Source: Aldehydirespirator sp965203635
Lineage (GTDB): Bacteria; Actinomycetota; Acidimicrobiia; Acidimicrobiales; Aldehydirespiratoraceae
Assembly (NCBI GenBank): GCA_965203635.1
Contig: OZ241903.1
Coordinates: 744,001 to 808,000, forward strand
Direction of reading: 5' to 3'
Length of the DNA stretch: 64,000 nucleotides
The position numbers were made by a program, and so were the translations under genes. Positions 8,409 through 17,421 of the stretch are shown here, one piece after another. Numbering within the stretch: position 1 is the first letter of the stretch; every line of letters starts with the position of its first letter. The notes under the pieces are model-generated. The model ran no database searches. It worked only from the letters and a program-made list of their open reading frames with translations, and was not told the origin of the DNA.

Positions 8409-9587
8409 ATGGTCCGCCTGGGAGTGGTCTGTGCGGTGATGGCGGGTCTGGTGGGATGCGGTCAGGACATGCCGGTGGATCTGACCGAACGCGGCGGCTG
8501 GGTGAGGCTGCCGGACCCGCCGCTGAGCGGCCGCGTCGACGCGACCATCGTCGGTGTTGGTGACGATGTGCTCGTGTTCGGCGGCACCGACTTGCTGTGC
8601 CCACCAGGTGCCGATTGCGGCTTGGGTGACTCGGTCGTCTTTGGTGACGGAGCCGCCTTTGACCGTTCGTCCAACCAGTGGCGGCCGATAGCGGACCTGC
8701 CGGTGCCGACGATGTGGGCCGGCACTGCGGTGGTGGGTGACCAGGTGTTTGTCCTCACCCGAGGCGGCGGCGGTGTGGACCGCGAACTCATTGCCTATGA
8801 CGTGAGCGACGACGCCTGGCAGCGCATCGATCGACCCGATGCGGCCGGCTCGTTCCCGTCGACGTCGATTGTCGCGGCCGGCGACGCGGTCGTGGTGTAT
8901 CGGACCACCGACAAGCACGCCAGCGCGCCGGACTGGGTGTTTGATGTCGGCGACGCGTCGTGGAGCGAACTGCCCGACGATCCCCTCGGTGCTGGTTTCA
9001 ATCGATCGATGGTGTGGAACGGCGTCGCGCTGTTCTTGTTCGACAAGGCGCTCGTCGAATCCCCCGGCGGCGTCGACGGGCCGTCCTACACCAGAGCCGC
9101 CCGATACCAACATGGCGCCTGGGTCGCCTTGGCGACTGCTGGAACGATCGGCCCGGGCCCGGCGCTGGTCGACGGGCACCGGCTGATCGCGCCGATGCTC
9201 GGCTGCGCCGACGGCGGCGACAACAACAGCTACGGTCGTTGCATTCCCTTCGGTGCGGTGTTCGACACGACCGCCAACCAGTGGAGCGAGCTTGCGAACG
9301 CGCCGGCAAAGGGCCGCAAGGACATCTCGGCCTACGGCGGCTTCTCGGGCAGCGGCCTTGTTGCTGCAAGCACCCACGGACCGTTCCTTGATGCCGCCAC
9401 CGACGAGTGGTTCGACCTCCCAGCGCTGGACCCCGAGACCGGCCCGAGTTCAAGCCGCGCCGACAATCAGACGTTTGTGACGCGCCGGGCCGCGTCGGTC
9501 GGTGACGCCATCGTGGTTGTCGGCGGCGCTAGGTTCGGACCCGGCGGCGGCGCTCTGCTCGCCGACGCGCACATCTGGACACCCTGA
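8409..9587 (+). CDS. Secreted lipoprotein with kelch/beta-propeller-like repeats
   Basis: About 392 residues. The N-terminus is a lipoprotein signal (VMAGLVGC, Cys near residue 17). The rest holds repeated blocks of the type GDDVLVFGGTD, NQWRPIADLP, GDQVFVL and DEWFDLPAL, a pattern of kelch-type blades, so a surface beta-propeller anchored by lipid is likely. Several Cys pairs are present. I chose the ATG at 8409, with AAGGGG upstream; a GTG one codon earlier is equally possible and an ATG 31 codons upstream would spoil the signal peptide. The ligand or enzymatic role is not apparent. It stands alone between the DUF1295 copy and the fasciclin gene. Confidence 0.75.
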   Translation: MVRLGVVCAVMAGLVGCGQDMPVDLTERGGWVRLPDPPLSGRVDATIVGVGDDVLVFGGTDLLCPPGADCGLGDSVVFGDGAAFDRSSNQWRPIADLPVPTMWAGTAVVGDQVFVLTRGGGGVDRELIAYDVSDDAWQRIDRPDAAGSFPSTSIVAAGDAVVVYRTTDKHASAPDWVFDVGDASWSELPDDPLGAGFNRSMVWNGVALFLFDKALVESPGGVDGPSYTRAARYQHGAWVALATAGTIGPGPALVDGHRLIAPMLGCADGGDNNSYGRCIPFGAVFDTTANQWSELANAPAKGRKDISAYGGFSGSGLVAASTHGPFLDAATDEWFDLPALDPETGPSSSRADNQTFVTRRAASVGDAIVVVGGARFGPGGGALLADAHIWTP

Positions 9588-9678
9588 CCCACACCAACCC
9601 CACAACCAGCTGGCTCCTGTCCTGCCAGCATCTGCGGGGATGATCTTGTGGCTCCGTTCACGTCTTGTTGAGGCGGTT

Positions 9679-9706
9679 GCATCCGTTGTTGTCCTTCGCT
9701 CCGTAT
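9679..9706 (+). promoter_or_regulatory. Candidate SigK-type promoter upstream of the fasciclin gene
   Basis: GCATCC at 9679-9684 and CCGTAT at 9701-9706 are separated by 16 bases, 34 bases before the fasciclin start. From memory, the mycobacterial SigK promoter consensus is about CCATCC, 16-17 bases, CCGAAT, so each box differs by one base. The match is suggestive because a SigK-like sigma gene lies just downstream. Confidence 0.45.
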
Positions 9707-9740
9707 TAGGGGGTGAGGTTCGCGACAACTGGAGATGATC

Positions 9741-11339
9741 ATGTCCAAGAATTCTCGACTAGTCCTGTCGGTGGTGCTGGTGCTGTCGCTGGTGGCGGCA
9801 GCCTGCGGTGACGACGCCGACGACGCTGGGGCTGGAACCCAGGCCCCGGCGGTGACCGAAGCACCCGAACCGGACCCCCCGGCCGAGGCCGAATCTGAGG
9901 CGGAGTCTGAGGCACCGGGCACGATTGTTGAGGTGGCGGCTGGTTCTGGGGCGTTCCCGACTCTGGTGGCCGCGGTTCAAGCGGCCGGTCTGGTCGATGT
10001 GCTCAACGGTGAGGGGCCCTTCACGGTGTTCGCGCCCACCGAGGAAGCCTTCGCCGCCGCGCTGGCCGCGCTAGGGATATCGGCTGAGGACCTGCTGGCC
10101 GACACCGATCTGCTGACCGCGGTGTTGAACTACCACGTGTTGCCGGTGGCCGCACCCGCGGAGGTGGTGGTCACCCTTGATGGGCAGAGCGTCACAACCG
10201 TCAACGGCGCCGATGTAGAGATCACCGTCAACGGCAGCGCGGTGATGGTCAACGACGCGACGGTGGTAACCACCGACATTGAGGCCTCCAACGGCGTCAT
10301 CCACGTCATAGACACCGTCCTGCTCCCACCCGCGCCCGAATCCGACCCCGAGGATGCAGACGCCATGGACGAGTCCCGGGAACCGGAGGCGCCGGAGGCT
10401 GAGGAACTGAGCGAGCCCGAGGCCGCGGACAAGTCTGAGGCTGTGGGGACGATTGTGGAAGTGGCTGTTGGTTCTGGGGCGTTCCCGACTCTGGTGGCCG
10501 CTGTTCAAGCGGCCGGTCTGGTTGATGTGCTCAGCGGCGAGGGGCCCTTCACGGTGTTCGCGCCCACCGAGGAAGCCTTCGCCGCCGCGCTGGCCGCGCT
10601 GGGGCTCACCGCAGAGGATCTGCTGGCTGACACCGAACTGCTGACCGCGGTGTTGACCTACCACGTGTTGCCGGTGGCCGCCCCGGCTGAGACGGTGCTC
10701 ACCCTCGACGGCCAGAGCGTCACCACCGTCAACGGTGCTGACGTAGCCATCACCATCGACGGCACCACGGTGATGGTCAACAACGCCACCGTCGTAGCCG
10801 CCGACATCGAGGCCTCCAACGGCGTCATCCACGTCATCGACACCGTCCTGCTCCCACCCGCACCCGAATCCGACCCCGAGGATGCAGACGCCATGGACGA
10901 GTCTGAGGCTCCGGGGACGATCGTAGAGGTGGCTGTTGGTTCTGGGGCGTTCCCGACTCTGGTGGCGGCTGTTCAGACCGCTGGTCTGGTTGATGTGCTC
11001 AGCGGTGAGGGGCCCTTCACGGTGTTCGCGCCGACTGAGGAAGCCTTCGCCGCCGCTCTGGCCGCGCTGGGGATATCGGCTTCGGATCTCTTGGCTGATA
11101 CCGATCTGCTGACCGCGGTGTTGACCTACCACGTGTTGCCGGTGGCCGCCCCCGCGGAGGTGGTGGTCACCCTCGATGGGCAGAACGTCACCACCGTCAA
11201 CGGCGCCGATGTGGCCATCACGATCGACGGCAACACGGTGATGGTCAACGACGCGACAGTGGTGACCGCCGACATTGAGGCCTCCAACGGCGTCATCCAC
11301 GTCATCGACACCGTCCTTCTCCCACCGGCCGGGGAATAG
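9741..11339 (+). CDS. Lipoprotein with three fasciclin (FAS1) domains
   Basis: About 532 residues. Lipoprotein signal ending VAAACGDD, an acidic Pro/Glu-rich linker, then three very similar FAS1 domains (about residues 58-190, 233-365 and 393-528) separated by Glu/Ala/Pro linkers. Each domain shows the H1 motif FTVFAPTEEAF, the YHVLP segment and the H2-like SNGVIHVIDTVLLPP ending. The near-identity of the three units at DNA level points to recent internal duplication. FAS1 proteins mediate adhesion; MPT70/MPT83 of mycobacteria are single-domain relatives under SigK control. An ATG two codons upstream is possible, but GGAG is better spaced for 9741. It is followed by a strong hairpin and by the sigma/anti-sigma pair. 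Confidence 0.93.
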   Translation: MSKNSRLVLSVVLVLSLVAAACGDDADDAGAGTQAPAVTEAPEPDPPAEAESEAESEAPGTIVEVAAGSGAFPTLVAAVQAAGLVDVLNGEGPFTVFAPTEEAFAAALAALGISAEDLLADTDLLTAVLNYHVLPVAAPAEVVVTLDGQSVTTVNGADVEITVNGSAVMVNDATVVTTDIEASNGVIHVIDTVLLPPAPESDPEDADAMDESREPEAPEAEELSEPEAADKSEAVGTIVEVAVGSGAFPTLVAAVQAAGLVDVLSGEGPFTVFAPTEEAFAAALAALGLTAEDLLADTELLTAVLTYHVLPVAAPAETVLTLDGQSVTTVNGADVAITIDGTTVMVNNATVVAADIEASNGVIHVIDTVLLPPAPESDPEDADAMDESEAPGTIVEVAVGSGAFPTLVAAVQTAGLVDVLSGEGPFTVFAPTEEAFAAALAALGISASDLLADTDLLTAVLTYHVLPVAAPAEVVVTLDGQNVTTVNGADVAITIDGNTVMVNDATVVTADIEASNGVIHVIDTVLLPPAGE

Positions 11340-11348
11340 CCCCCAGGG

Positions 11349-11403
11349 TTCGGCGGGCAGGCGGAGCCTTCGGGCCTCCAACTCCAGCCGCCTGCCCGCC
11401 GAA
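11349..11403 (+). terminator. Strong hairpin after the fasciclin gene
   Basis: A perfect 16-base inverted repeat (11349-11364 and 11388-11403) with a 23-base loop starts 10 bases past the fasciclin stop. It lacks a T-run, as is common in G+C-rich actinobacteria. It separates fasciclin transcription from the sigma factor gene. Confidence 0.65.
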
Positions 11404-11465
11404 GGACCCGGCCATCCCGGCACGCAGTGGCGCCAGCACCCCCTGGCCAGTTGGTGGGCCCTCGG

Positions 11466-11471
11466 TATAGT
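11466..11471 (+). promoter_or_regulatory. -10-like TATAGT close to a GTG start (possible leaderless transcript)
   Basis: TATAGT sits with only six bases between it and the GTG chosen as the sigma factor start, and no ribosome site is visible. This is the spacing expected of leaderless mRNAs, which are frequent in actinobacteria. No clear -35 box is seen. Confidence 0.35.
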
Positions 11472-11477
11472 CCCGGT

Positions 11478-12023
11478 GTGGCGAGGCTTAGCAGCGAGCC
11501 GATCGAGAGCATCGAGAAGGCGTTCGCTCGCGGTGACGACGACGCCCTGAAGGTCGCCTACGAGCACCACGGAAGCCTCGTCTACACCTTCTGTCGCCGG
11601 ACCCTCGACGAGGGCCGCGCCAAGGACGTCACCCAGGAGGTGTTCATCAGCGCCTGGCGGAGCCGCACGCGGTACGAGCCTGCGAAGGGCTCTTTGGCCG
11701 GGTGGCTGATCGCGATCGCCAGGAACCGGATAATCGACAACGTCCGGGCCGAGCAGCGGCACTCCGACCGCCGCGCCAGCGGCGCCCCCGACGACGTTGG
11801 CGTCGACTCCCAGGTCGACCGGATCGCGGACAGGCTGCTGATCGCGGAGGCCCTCCGCTGCCTCACAGACAGAGCCCGCCGGGTCGTCGCGATGCACTAC
11901 TTCGACGATCTCACCCTCCGCCAGATCGCCGAGAGGACCCAGCAGCCTCTCGGCACGGTCAAGAGCGACCTGCGCCGCGGCCTCGCGCGCATTCGCCACC
12001 AACTGGAGTCGGCCCATGAATGA
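11478..12023 (+). CDS. ECF RNA polymerase sigma factor, SigK-like
   Basis: 181 residues with both sigma-70 regions. Region 2 (about 20-95) includes DVTQEVFISAW and GWLIAIARNRIID; region 4 (about 125-178) includes LTLRQIAERTQQPLGTVKSDLRRGL, whose helix-turn-helix reads the -35 box. The start is a GTG without a ribosome site just after a TATAGT box; an ATG 17 codons upstream lies before that box and is less likely. The last 8 bases overlap the anti-sigma gene, a sign of translational coupling. The FAS1 lipoprotein just upstream matches the known SigK-RskA-MPT70/83 connection, so that gene is the first candidate target. Confidence 0.88.
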   Translation: MARLSSEPIESIEKAFARGDDDALKVAYEHHGSLVYTFCRRTLDEGRAKDVTQEVFISAWRSRTRYEPAKGSLAGWLIAIARNRIIDNVRAEQRHSDRRASGAPDDVGVDSQVDRIADRLLIAEALRCLTDRARRVVAMHYFDDLTLRQIAERTQQPLGTVKSDLRRGLARIRHQLESAHE

Positions 12024-12660
12024 CGATCGCGACCGACGAACCGACGCCGAGATCGAGGCCCTGCTGCGCGACCTCGAGGCGGCAGACCTCGAACTGCTGG
12101 AGCCCCCTGACGATGTCTGGGCAGGAATCGAGTCGGCGGTGGGAGCGGCCGAGGACGAGAACAGAACCGTCGTATCGCTGGAGTCGCGGCGGCGGATGCG
12201 GCGCCGGCTGGCGATCGGCGTTGCGGCTGTGCTGGTGGTCGTCGTGGCCGGCCTGGCTGCTCTGTTGCTGGCGCGAGACGATCCCAGCGAGGTAGTGGCC
12301 ACCGCGTCGCTTGCATACGACCCCGAGAACTTCGATGCGCTCGGCGCCCAGGCCCAAGCGGGCGCGGAACTGGTCGTCAACGACGGAAGGCACAGCATCG
12401 TGCTCGTCGACGCGGCGCTTCCGTCTCCTGAGGCCGGCGCCGACCTCGAGGTGTGGCTCATCCGTCCCGACGCCGCCGGCAATGTCGCCGGCCTCGTGTC
12501 GCTCGGTGTGATCGATCCGGCCGATCCCGGCAGCCTCGCGATACCGGCCGGCTACGACCCCGATGCCTACTTCGTCGTGGACATCAGCGTCGAGCCCCGC
12601 GACGGAGACGCCGCCCACTCCGGTCGAACGATCCTGCGCGGACCGCTCAACGAAGCTTGA
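12016..12660 (+). CDS. Anti-sigma factor, RskA-like membrane protein
   Basis: 214 residues. A cytoplasmic N-terminal segment (about 1-60) that would bind the sigma factor, one membrane helix (about 62-85: AIGVAAVLVVVVAGLAALLLA) and an extracellular RskA domain whose ending HSGRTILRGPLNEA fits the family. Proteins of this kind hold the ECF sigma factor at the membrane and release it after regulated proteolysis. The gene starts within the end of the sigma gene (8-base overlap). A 35-base piece of its 3' end (12610-12644) is found again, inverted, at 18263-18297 at the end of the second DUF1295 copy. Confidence 0.85.
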   Translation: MNDDRDRRTDAEIEALLRDLEAADLELLEPPDDVWAGIESAVGAAEDENRTVVSLESRRRMRRRLAIGVAAVLVVVVAGLAALLLARDDPSEVVATASLAYDPENFDALGAQAQAGAELVVNDGRHSIVLVDAALPSPEAGADLEVWLIRPDAAGNVAGLVSLGVIDPADPGSLAIPAGYDPDAYFVVDISVEPRDGDAAHSGRTILRGPLNEA

Positions 12661-12904
12661 CCACCGCCAGCCGTCAACAGGGCCACAAGTCCGAGCACCA
12701 GCCCTTGGCGATCCGGCTGCCGCCAGCGTCCTTGCTGCCGTCGTCGCTCCCGGTGCCAGACGCAGCAAACATGCCGCACAAGCCTACCGGCAGCCCACCA
12801 CGATACTCTATGAATCACACAGCAAGACCAGCTTGCACACATCAAGCCATGTATGGATTCGACGAGGCGCCGGTGATGAACACCGATCGCAGCGAGGCTG
12901 CTCG

Positions 12905-14206
12905 ATGACGGGCATCCGGCGGCGCCCGGCGGCGGCTTGGGGTGCTCTGGTCTGGTTCGCTGTGATCACCGCAGGCTGTAGCAGCGACGGCGGGGGCGAC
13001 GGCGGGGGCGGTGCCGCCGGCGCGTTGGGTGACGGGTCGCTGGGGGTTGTGGAGGTGCAGGAGGGTGACGCCATCGAGATCCGCTCGCTCAACACGATCA
13101 CCGGCGATGTCGCCTTCTTCGGGTTACCGATCGATCGGGCGGCGCGGATCGCGGTTGACGACTACGGCCCGATCCACGGCTTCGATGTGGATGTGGGCGC
13201 GAGTCTCGATGACTTGTGCTCCAACGACGGCGGGCAGGCCGCGGCCCAGACCATCGTGGCCGACGAGGATGTCGTCGGGGTGATCGGCACGTCCTGTTCG
13301 GGCGCGGCGACCGCGGCGGCGCCTTTGATCACCGGCGCCGGCATGGTGCTCATCTCCGGCGGCAACACCTCTCCGGCGCTCACTTCGGACCTGGCCGGCA
13401 CGCCGGGCCCCAACTACAGCGTCGGCTACTACCGCACCACCACCAATGACCTGCACCAGGGCGCGACCATGGCCAAGTTTTTGGTCGGTGAGCTCCAGAT
13501 CAGCACCGCGGCGGCCATCCACGACGGCGACCCCTACACCCAGGGCTTGGCCCAGGCCTTCGTCGACGCGTTCGAGGCCGAGGGCGGCACCGTCACGGGG
13601 TTCTCCGCAGTCAACAAGGACGACACCGACATGGTGCCGGTGCTCACCGAGATCGCTGCGGGCGGCCCCGGCGCGTTGTTCTTCCCGATCTTCCAGCCCG
13701 CGGGCGACTTCATCGCCGGCCAGGCGCCGGGGGTGCCCGGGCTGCAGGACACTGTGCTGGTGACCGCCGACAGCTTGTTGAACGCCAACTACCTGTCGCT
13801 GCCCCAGACCGCGGGAATGTACTTCTCGGGCCCGGACCAGCGCCTGGGCGCCAACGTCAACCAGAGCACCGGCAAGAGCGCCGCCGACTTCCTGGCGGCC
13901 TACCAGCAGCAATACGGCGAGAGCCCGTCGTCACCGTTCTGGGTGTTCGGCTACGACGCCGCCACGCTGCTGCTCGACGCCATCGCGGCGGCCTCGCGGG
14001 TCCACGACGGCACCCTGGTGATCGACCGCCAGGGAGTGCGCGACCACCTCGACGCCGTCCGCGGCTACCGCGGCCTCGTGGGCACCCTCAGCTGCGACGA
14101 CTTCGGCGACTGCGGCGCAGCCAGAATGACCGTCGTGCGCAACATCGGCGGCAGCAGCAACGTCGAGGCCACCATGAACAACATCGTGTTCACCTACACC
14201 CCCTAA
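12905..14206 (+). CDS. Lipoprotein ABC-transporter substrate-binding protein, LivK/Peripla_BP_6 type
   Basis: About 433 residues. Signal with lipobox ITAGC followed by a Gly/Asp-rich linker, then a type I periplasmic binding fold: IRSLNTITGDVAFFG, a central VVGVIGTSCSGAATAAAP segment, and GYYRTTTNDLHQGATMAKF. These are features of branched-chain amino acid, amide or aromatic-acid receptors. No permease or ATPase genes adjoin it, so it is an orphan receptor that may serve the Liv-type transporter at 53-57 kb or act as a sensor. The ATG at 12905 directly precedes the signal peptide; the 240-base gap before it (12661-12904) holds no recognised feature. Confidence 0.85.
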   Translation: MTGIRRRPAAAWGALVWFAVITAGCSSDGGGDGGGGAAGALGDGSLGVVEVQEGDAIEIRSLNTITGDVAFFGLPIDRAARIAVDDYGPIHGFDVDVGASLDDLCSNDGGQAAAQTIVADEDVVGVIGTSCSGAATAAAPLITGAGMVLISGGNTSPALTSDLAGTPGPNYSVGYYRTTTNDLHQGATMAKFLVGELQISTAAAIHDGDPYTQGLAQAFVDAFEAEGGTVTGFSAVNKDDTDMVPVLTEIAAGGPGALFFPIFQPAGDFIAGQAPGVPGLQDTVLVTADSLLNANYLSLPQTAGMYFSGPDQRLGANVNQSTGKSAADFLAAYQQQYGESPSSPFWVFGYDAATLLLDAIAAASRVHDGTLVIDRQGVRDHLDAVRGYRGLVGTLSCDDFGDCGAARMTVVRNIGGSSNVEATMNNIVFTYTP

Positions 14207-14264
14207 CCCCCCGCCCGGCGACCGCGAACGGCGGTCTATTGAGCGGGGCGTGCCGCTACTGGCG

Positions 14265-15992
14265 CTACTGGAACGACACGAACACCGGCGGGGGCGACAG
14301 TGCCAGCACCTCGTCGGCGGTGGCCATCGGGGAGTCCTCGTCGTAGAAGTTCTTCCATCCCCAGAAAAAGCGGCCGGCGTCGCTTCGTGCGGTCAAGGCG
14401 TTCCATGTGTCGTGCTTGACCGCGAGGCGGCCCTGGCCGTCCATGTGGATCACCACCGCGAGCTCCGGCGGAGTACGGATCTGGTCGCGGTTGGTGATCA
14501 TCGAGAACCGGAACTGGTGCACGACCAGCAGCTTCTGGGGGAGGGCCTCGGCGCGGACGATTCCGGCCAGCCACTCCACGACCTGGTTTATCTCGGCCGC
14601 GTCCACGGTGCCGACCTGCTCTAGGTGCACCTGGTCGGGCTTGAGTTTCCATTCGGGGTCCAGTGCCAGCCCGACATGGGGTTGGCGCAGGAACTCCTCA
14701 TAGATCCTGGCCTGGGACAGGAAGTCGGACCTTCCCGGTTGAAGGTCCAGCACCACATAGGCGCCGCCGGCTGCCGCGGCCTCGATCCAGGGCCTGATCA
14801 CGTCGCGGGCAGTCACGCCGGAGTAGTCGCCGTCTTTGCCCGCCGAGGCCGACGCGACGGTGGCGATGACCTCGAACGCCGGCACCACCATCGAACCGTC
14901 CGCGCCGTAGCCCTCAGCCATGGACCGCAGCCGCTCCAGCCCGTCGTCGGGGCCCTGCTCGCCCAACACGCCCAGCGCCGACGTGGACGGGTGGCCGTAG
15001 GCCGCCACCAGGCGCCGGCCGAGCCCCGCCGCGGAATCGAACATCACCAGCCCCCCGCCGGGCAACTCGGCGCCCCTGCGGACCACGTCGAGCTGCCAGC
15101 GGGCGTCGCCGCCGAGATCCGACAGCATCTGCACCTCAGAAGCGCCGGCGATCGCGGCGCGCGCCGGCGGCGCCAACGCCCGCAGATCGCCGGACACCGC
15201 CATCACGTCCACTGAGATCTGGTGCGCGACGGCGGCCAGGGACTCGACCTGCACGGTGTCATCAACCAGCCACAGCCGCTCGAACGAGGATCGCTCAGCC
15301 ACCGCGACCGCGGCATCGTCCACAGCCGCCTGGGTGATCTCGATTCCCGGCAGCCGGCGCCGGACCACATCCGCATCGACGCCGGCCACCACGACACGGT
15401 CGGGCTCCAGGCGCCTGACCTCCTGGACCAGCGCGGCATCCAACCGCGGACCCGTCAACAGCAGCGGACCGCCGACGCCGCGTGCCACCAGCGCCGCGAC
15501 CGCCGCACGGTCACCGGCGGGCGCCAAACCGACCTCGTGGGCGCAGCCGTACAGTGCCTGCGACACCTCGATGCTGGCCGGCACCGGCGAAGGGTCAGAC
15601 ACCACGAAACCCTCAAGCTCCGAGAGCGGGCACTGCCGTGCCGGCGCCGTCGACCCCCCAGCATATGACGCCGCGGGATGGTTCTCGGCTTGGCGGTACC
15701 CGTAGCGTGCGGGCGCCGCCGACCCCCCAGCATCCGACGCCGCCATCTGTCCCGCCGTGCCCTGCGAACCCCCAGAGCCGGCGTCGGGCGTCGCTGCGCT
15801 CGCCGCAGCCACAGAGGACACAGCCCGCTGCCGATCATCACTGGTCGCCCAACCCGACAGCAACAACCCGCCGACCACAAAGACTCCTCCAGCACCTAGA
15901 CCAACGCGGCGGGGACAGCGGAACCGGATCGACACAGGTAGCACAAACCGTAGATGGCCGGCCCTATGAGATCGCGCATACCCGTATCGCAC
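14265..15992 (-). CDS. Exported protein with CWB2-like repeats and a C-terminal hydrolase-like domain
   Basis: 575 residues (start uncertain). One N-terminal membrane/signal segment (about 30-50: GLGAGGVFVVGGLLLSGWA) is followed by a low-complexity Ala/Gly/Ser region. A segment (about 150-310) resembles cell-wall-binding repeat 2 in its pattern GPLLLTGPRLDAAL...RVVVAG. The C-terminal half (about 310-575) begins YGADGSMVVPAFEVIATVAS and has the pattern VVLDLQPGRSDF, GLALDPEW and FRFSMITNRD; this looks like a TIM-barrel glycosidase-like domain of unknown activity found in actinobacterial lipoproteins. I infer a surface protein attached to the wall. It is convergent with the LivK-like gene. The upstream 210 bases (15993-16203) hold no recognised gene. 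Confidence 0.6.
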   Translation of the reverse strand: MRYGYARSHRAGHLRFVLPVSIRFRCPRRVGLGAGGVFVVGGLLLSGWATSDDRQRAVSSVAAASAATPDAGSGGSQGTAGQMAASDAGGSAAPARYGYRQAENHPAASYAGGSTAPARQCPLSELEGFVVSDPSPVPASIEVSQALYGCAHEVGLAPAGDRAAVAALVARGVGGPLLLTGPRLDAALVQEVRRLEPDRVVVAGVDADVVRRRLPGIEITQAAVDDAAVAVAERSSFERLWLVDDTVQVESLAAVAHQISVDVMAVSGDLRALAPPARAAIAGASEVQMLSDLGGDARWQLDVVRRGAELPGGGLVMFDSAAGLGRRLVAAYGHPSTSALGVLGEQGPDDGLERLRSMAEGYGADGSMVVPAFEVIATVASASAGKDGDYSGVTARDVIRPWIEAAAAGGAYVVLDLQPGRSDFLSQARIYEEFLRQPHVGLALDPEWKLKPDQVHLEQVGTVDAAEINQVVEWLAGIVRAEALPQKLLVVHQFRFSMITNRDQIRTPPELAVVIHMDGQGRLAVKHDTWNALTARSDAGRFFWGWKNFYDEDSPMATADEVLALSPPPVFVSFQ

Positions 15993-16203
15993 ACGAGGGG
16001 CCGGCAGACACTCCTATGCCAGCGGCCGCGACCGCTGCCATCGCCACCGACGCCCCGCCTCGGACTCGCCGCTAGCGGCGTCAGCAGCTGTTGGACGATG
16101 CCGAGGTGGCGTGCCGTCGGCTCGCCGTCTCCGCCGACATCGCGGCCTGGGCCGGTTCTCTATTCGACAGGGTGGTTGCTTCTGATCTGCAGAACCCTCG
16201 CTT

Positions 16204-17421
16204 CTATTGCCCGGGCTGGTCGCCGCCGATGACGCGCATCAACATGACGCCGCTGCGCCTGACCTCGATCCAACTCTGCCCCTCCGGCGTCTGCGCCAGG
16301 ATGTGGTAGCTGACGTCGGAGATGCTCCAGCCGTCCTCGCCGCCGGCGTCCTCGTCCTTCGAGAAGGTGGCAACCACCCGCAGGTCGACCCTCCCGGTGG
16401 TGTACAGCACGAAGTGATAGGTGGTGTTGGCCGAAAGCACGGTGTCCGGCGGCGCCGCGAAGGCCACGCGGCCCTTGGCCATCACGTCGGGGACGACCAG
16501 GTCGACGAGCTTCGATCCGGGCTCGCCTCCCGCCGCCGCCGACCACAGCTCCGCACGCACCGTCGCGATGTGCCCCGCGTGCAGCGTCGCGCGGATGGAC
16601 ACCTCGATGCTCTCCAGAGTGGTGTCTGCGTTCCCGGTCGTGAACCCCTGCGGGGACACGAAGTTGTTGGTGGACCAGTCGCTCCGTCTCCGCTCCTGGC
16701 CGAAATTGCTCACCAGAGCGGGCTCGAGGGCCTGGTCCTCGCCCTGGTCCGAGGCCTGGTCCTCGCCCTGGTCCTCGCCCTGGTCCGAGGTCTGGTCCTC
16801 GCCCTGGTCCTCGCCCTGGTCCGAGGTCTGGTCCTCGGTCTGGTCCTCGCCCTGGTCCTGCCCGCCGCCGTCGTCCGGCGGGACGACGTCCTCAGGCGGG
16901 TTGGTCTCCTCCGGCGGCGCGACTTCCTGGGGCAGGATGAGCTCCTGGGGCGGGGTGATCTCCTTGGGCGGGGGTTCCGCCTGGGGCAGCGTGATGGTGG
17001 AGTGGACCCGCTCGCCCTTGCCGGCTGCGTTCTGGGCGCGCACCCATACTCTGTAGGTGGTGCCGGATTCCAAGTTGTCGAAGGTCACCGTCGTCTTCTT
17101 GGCCTTGGGCCTCTTGGTCTTGCCGCTGCCTCTCTTGCCGCCCTCGGGCTTGAGGTGGACGATGTAGCGCTTGGGCGCGCCGCCCGTGTCCGGGGCCTGC
17201 CAGCTCACCGTCACGGCGCCCTCCGCCGTGACCGTCAGCCCCAGGCCCGTCACCGGACCGGGAAGCTCCACCGCCGCCTCGCTGTTTGGCACCGTCGGCG
17301 TGGTGGTGCTGTCGCTCGCGGAGGCGGGCGGCGCGTCGCCGACGACGAGGCCCGCCAGGGCAGCGAGCACCGCCAGCAGCAGGAGCGGGGACAGAAGGGA
17401 AGGCCAGGCGCGCCGCGTCAT
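16204..17421 (-). CDS. Secreted protein with fibronectin type III domain and acidic DQGED repeats
   Basis: 405 residues: signal peptide (LLSPLLLLAVLAALAGLVVGDAPPASA), one FN3 domain (about 45-130; VSWQAPDTGGAPKRYIVHL, TTYRVWVRAQNAAGKG), a Pro/Glu linker, an acidic repeat tract built from DQGEDQ/DQTSDQ units (about 170-225), and a C-terminal beta-rich domain (about 250-390; TLESIEVSIRATLH, ANTTYHFVLYT) like the choice-of-anchor domains of surface proteins. I chose the ATG at 17421 because GGAGG is well placed before it, its TGA-sharing overlap (ATGA) couples it to the small frame at 17418-17561, and the signal peptide starts there. Binding target unknown. Confidence 0.75.
   Translation of the reverse strand: MTRRAWPSLLSPLLLLAVLAALAGLVVGDAPPASASDSTTTPTVPNSEAAVELPGPVTGLGLTVTAEGAVTVSWQAPDTGGAPKRYIVHLKPEGGKRGSGKTKRPKAKKTTVTFDNLESGTTYRVWVRAQNAAGKGERVHSTITLPQAEPPPKEITPPQELILPQEVAPPEETNPPEDVVPPDDGGGQDQGEDQTEDQTSDQGEDQGEDQTSDQGEDQGEDQASDQGEDQALEPALVSNFGQERRRSDWSTNNFVSPQGFTTGNADTTLESIEVSIRATLHAGHIATVRAELWSAAAGGEPGSKLVDLVVPDVMAKGRVAFAAPPDTVLSANTTYHFVLYTTGRVDLRVVATFSKDEDAGGEDGWSISDVSYHILAQTPEGQSWIEVRRSGVMLMRVIGGDQPGQ
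16726..16858. repeat. Tandem 12/36-base repeats inside the FN3 gene
   Basis: The CTGGTCCTCGCC/CTGGTCCGAGGC-type units (plus-strand sense) repeat about eleven times and encode the DQGEDQ/DQTSDQ tract. Such tracts vary in length by slippage, so the number of units may differ between strains. Confidence 0.8.

Noticed and set aside
12661..12904. A gene between the anti-sigma and LivK-like genes
   Set aside because: Frames here are short with no start site or family pattern.
16091..16309. Small plus-strand frame beginning MDDAEVACRRLAV
   Set aside because: It overlaps the 3' end of the FN3 gene on the opposite strand and has no ribosome site or recognisable family.
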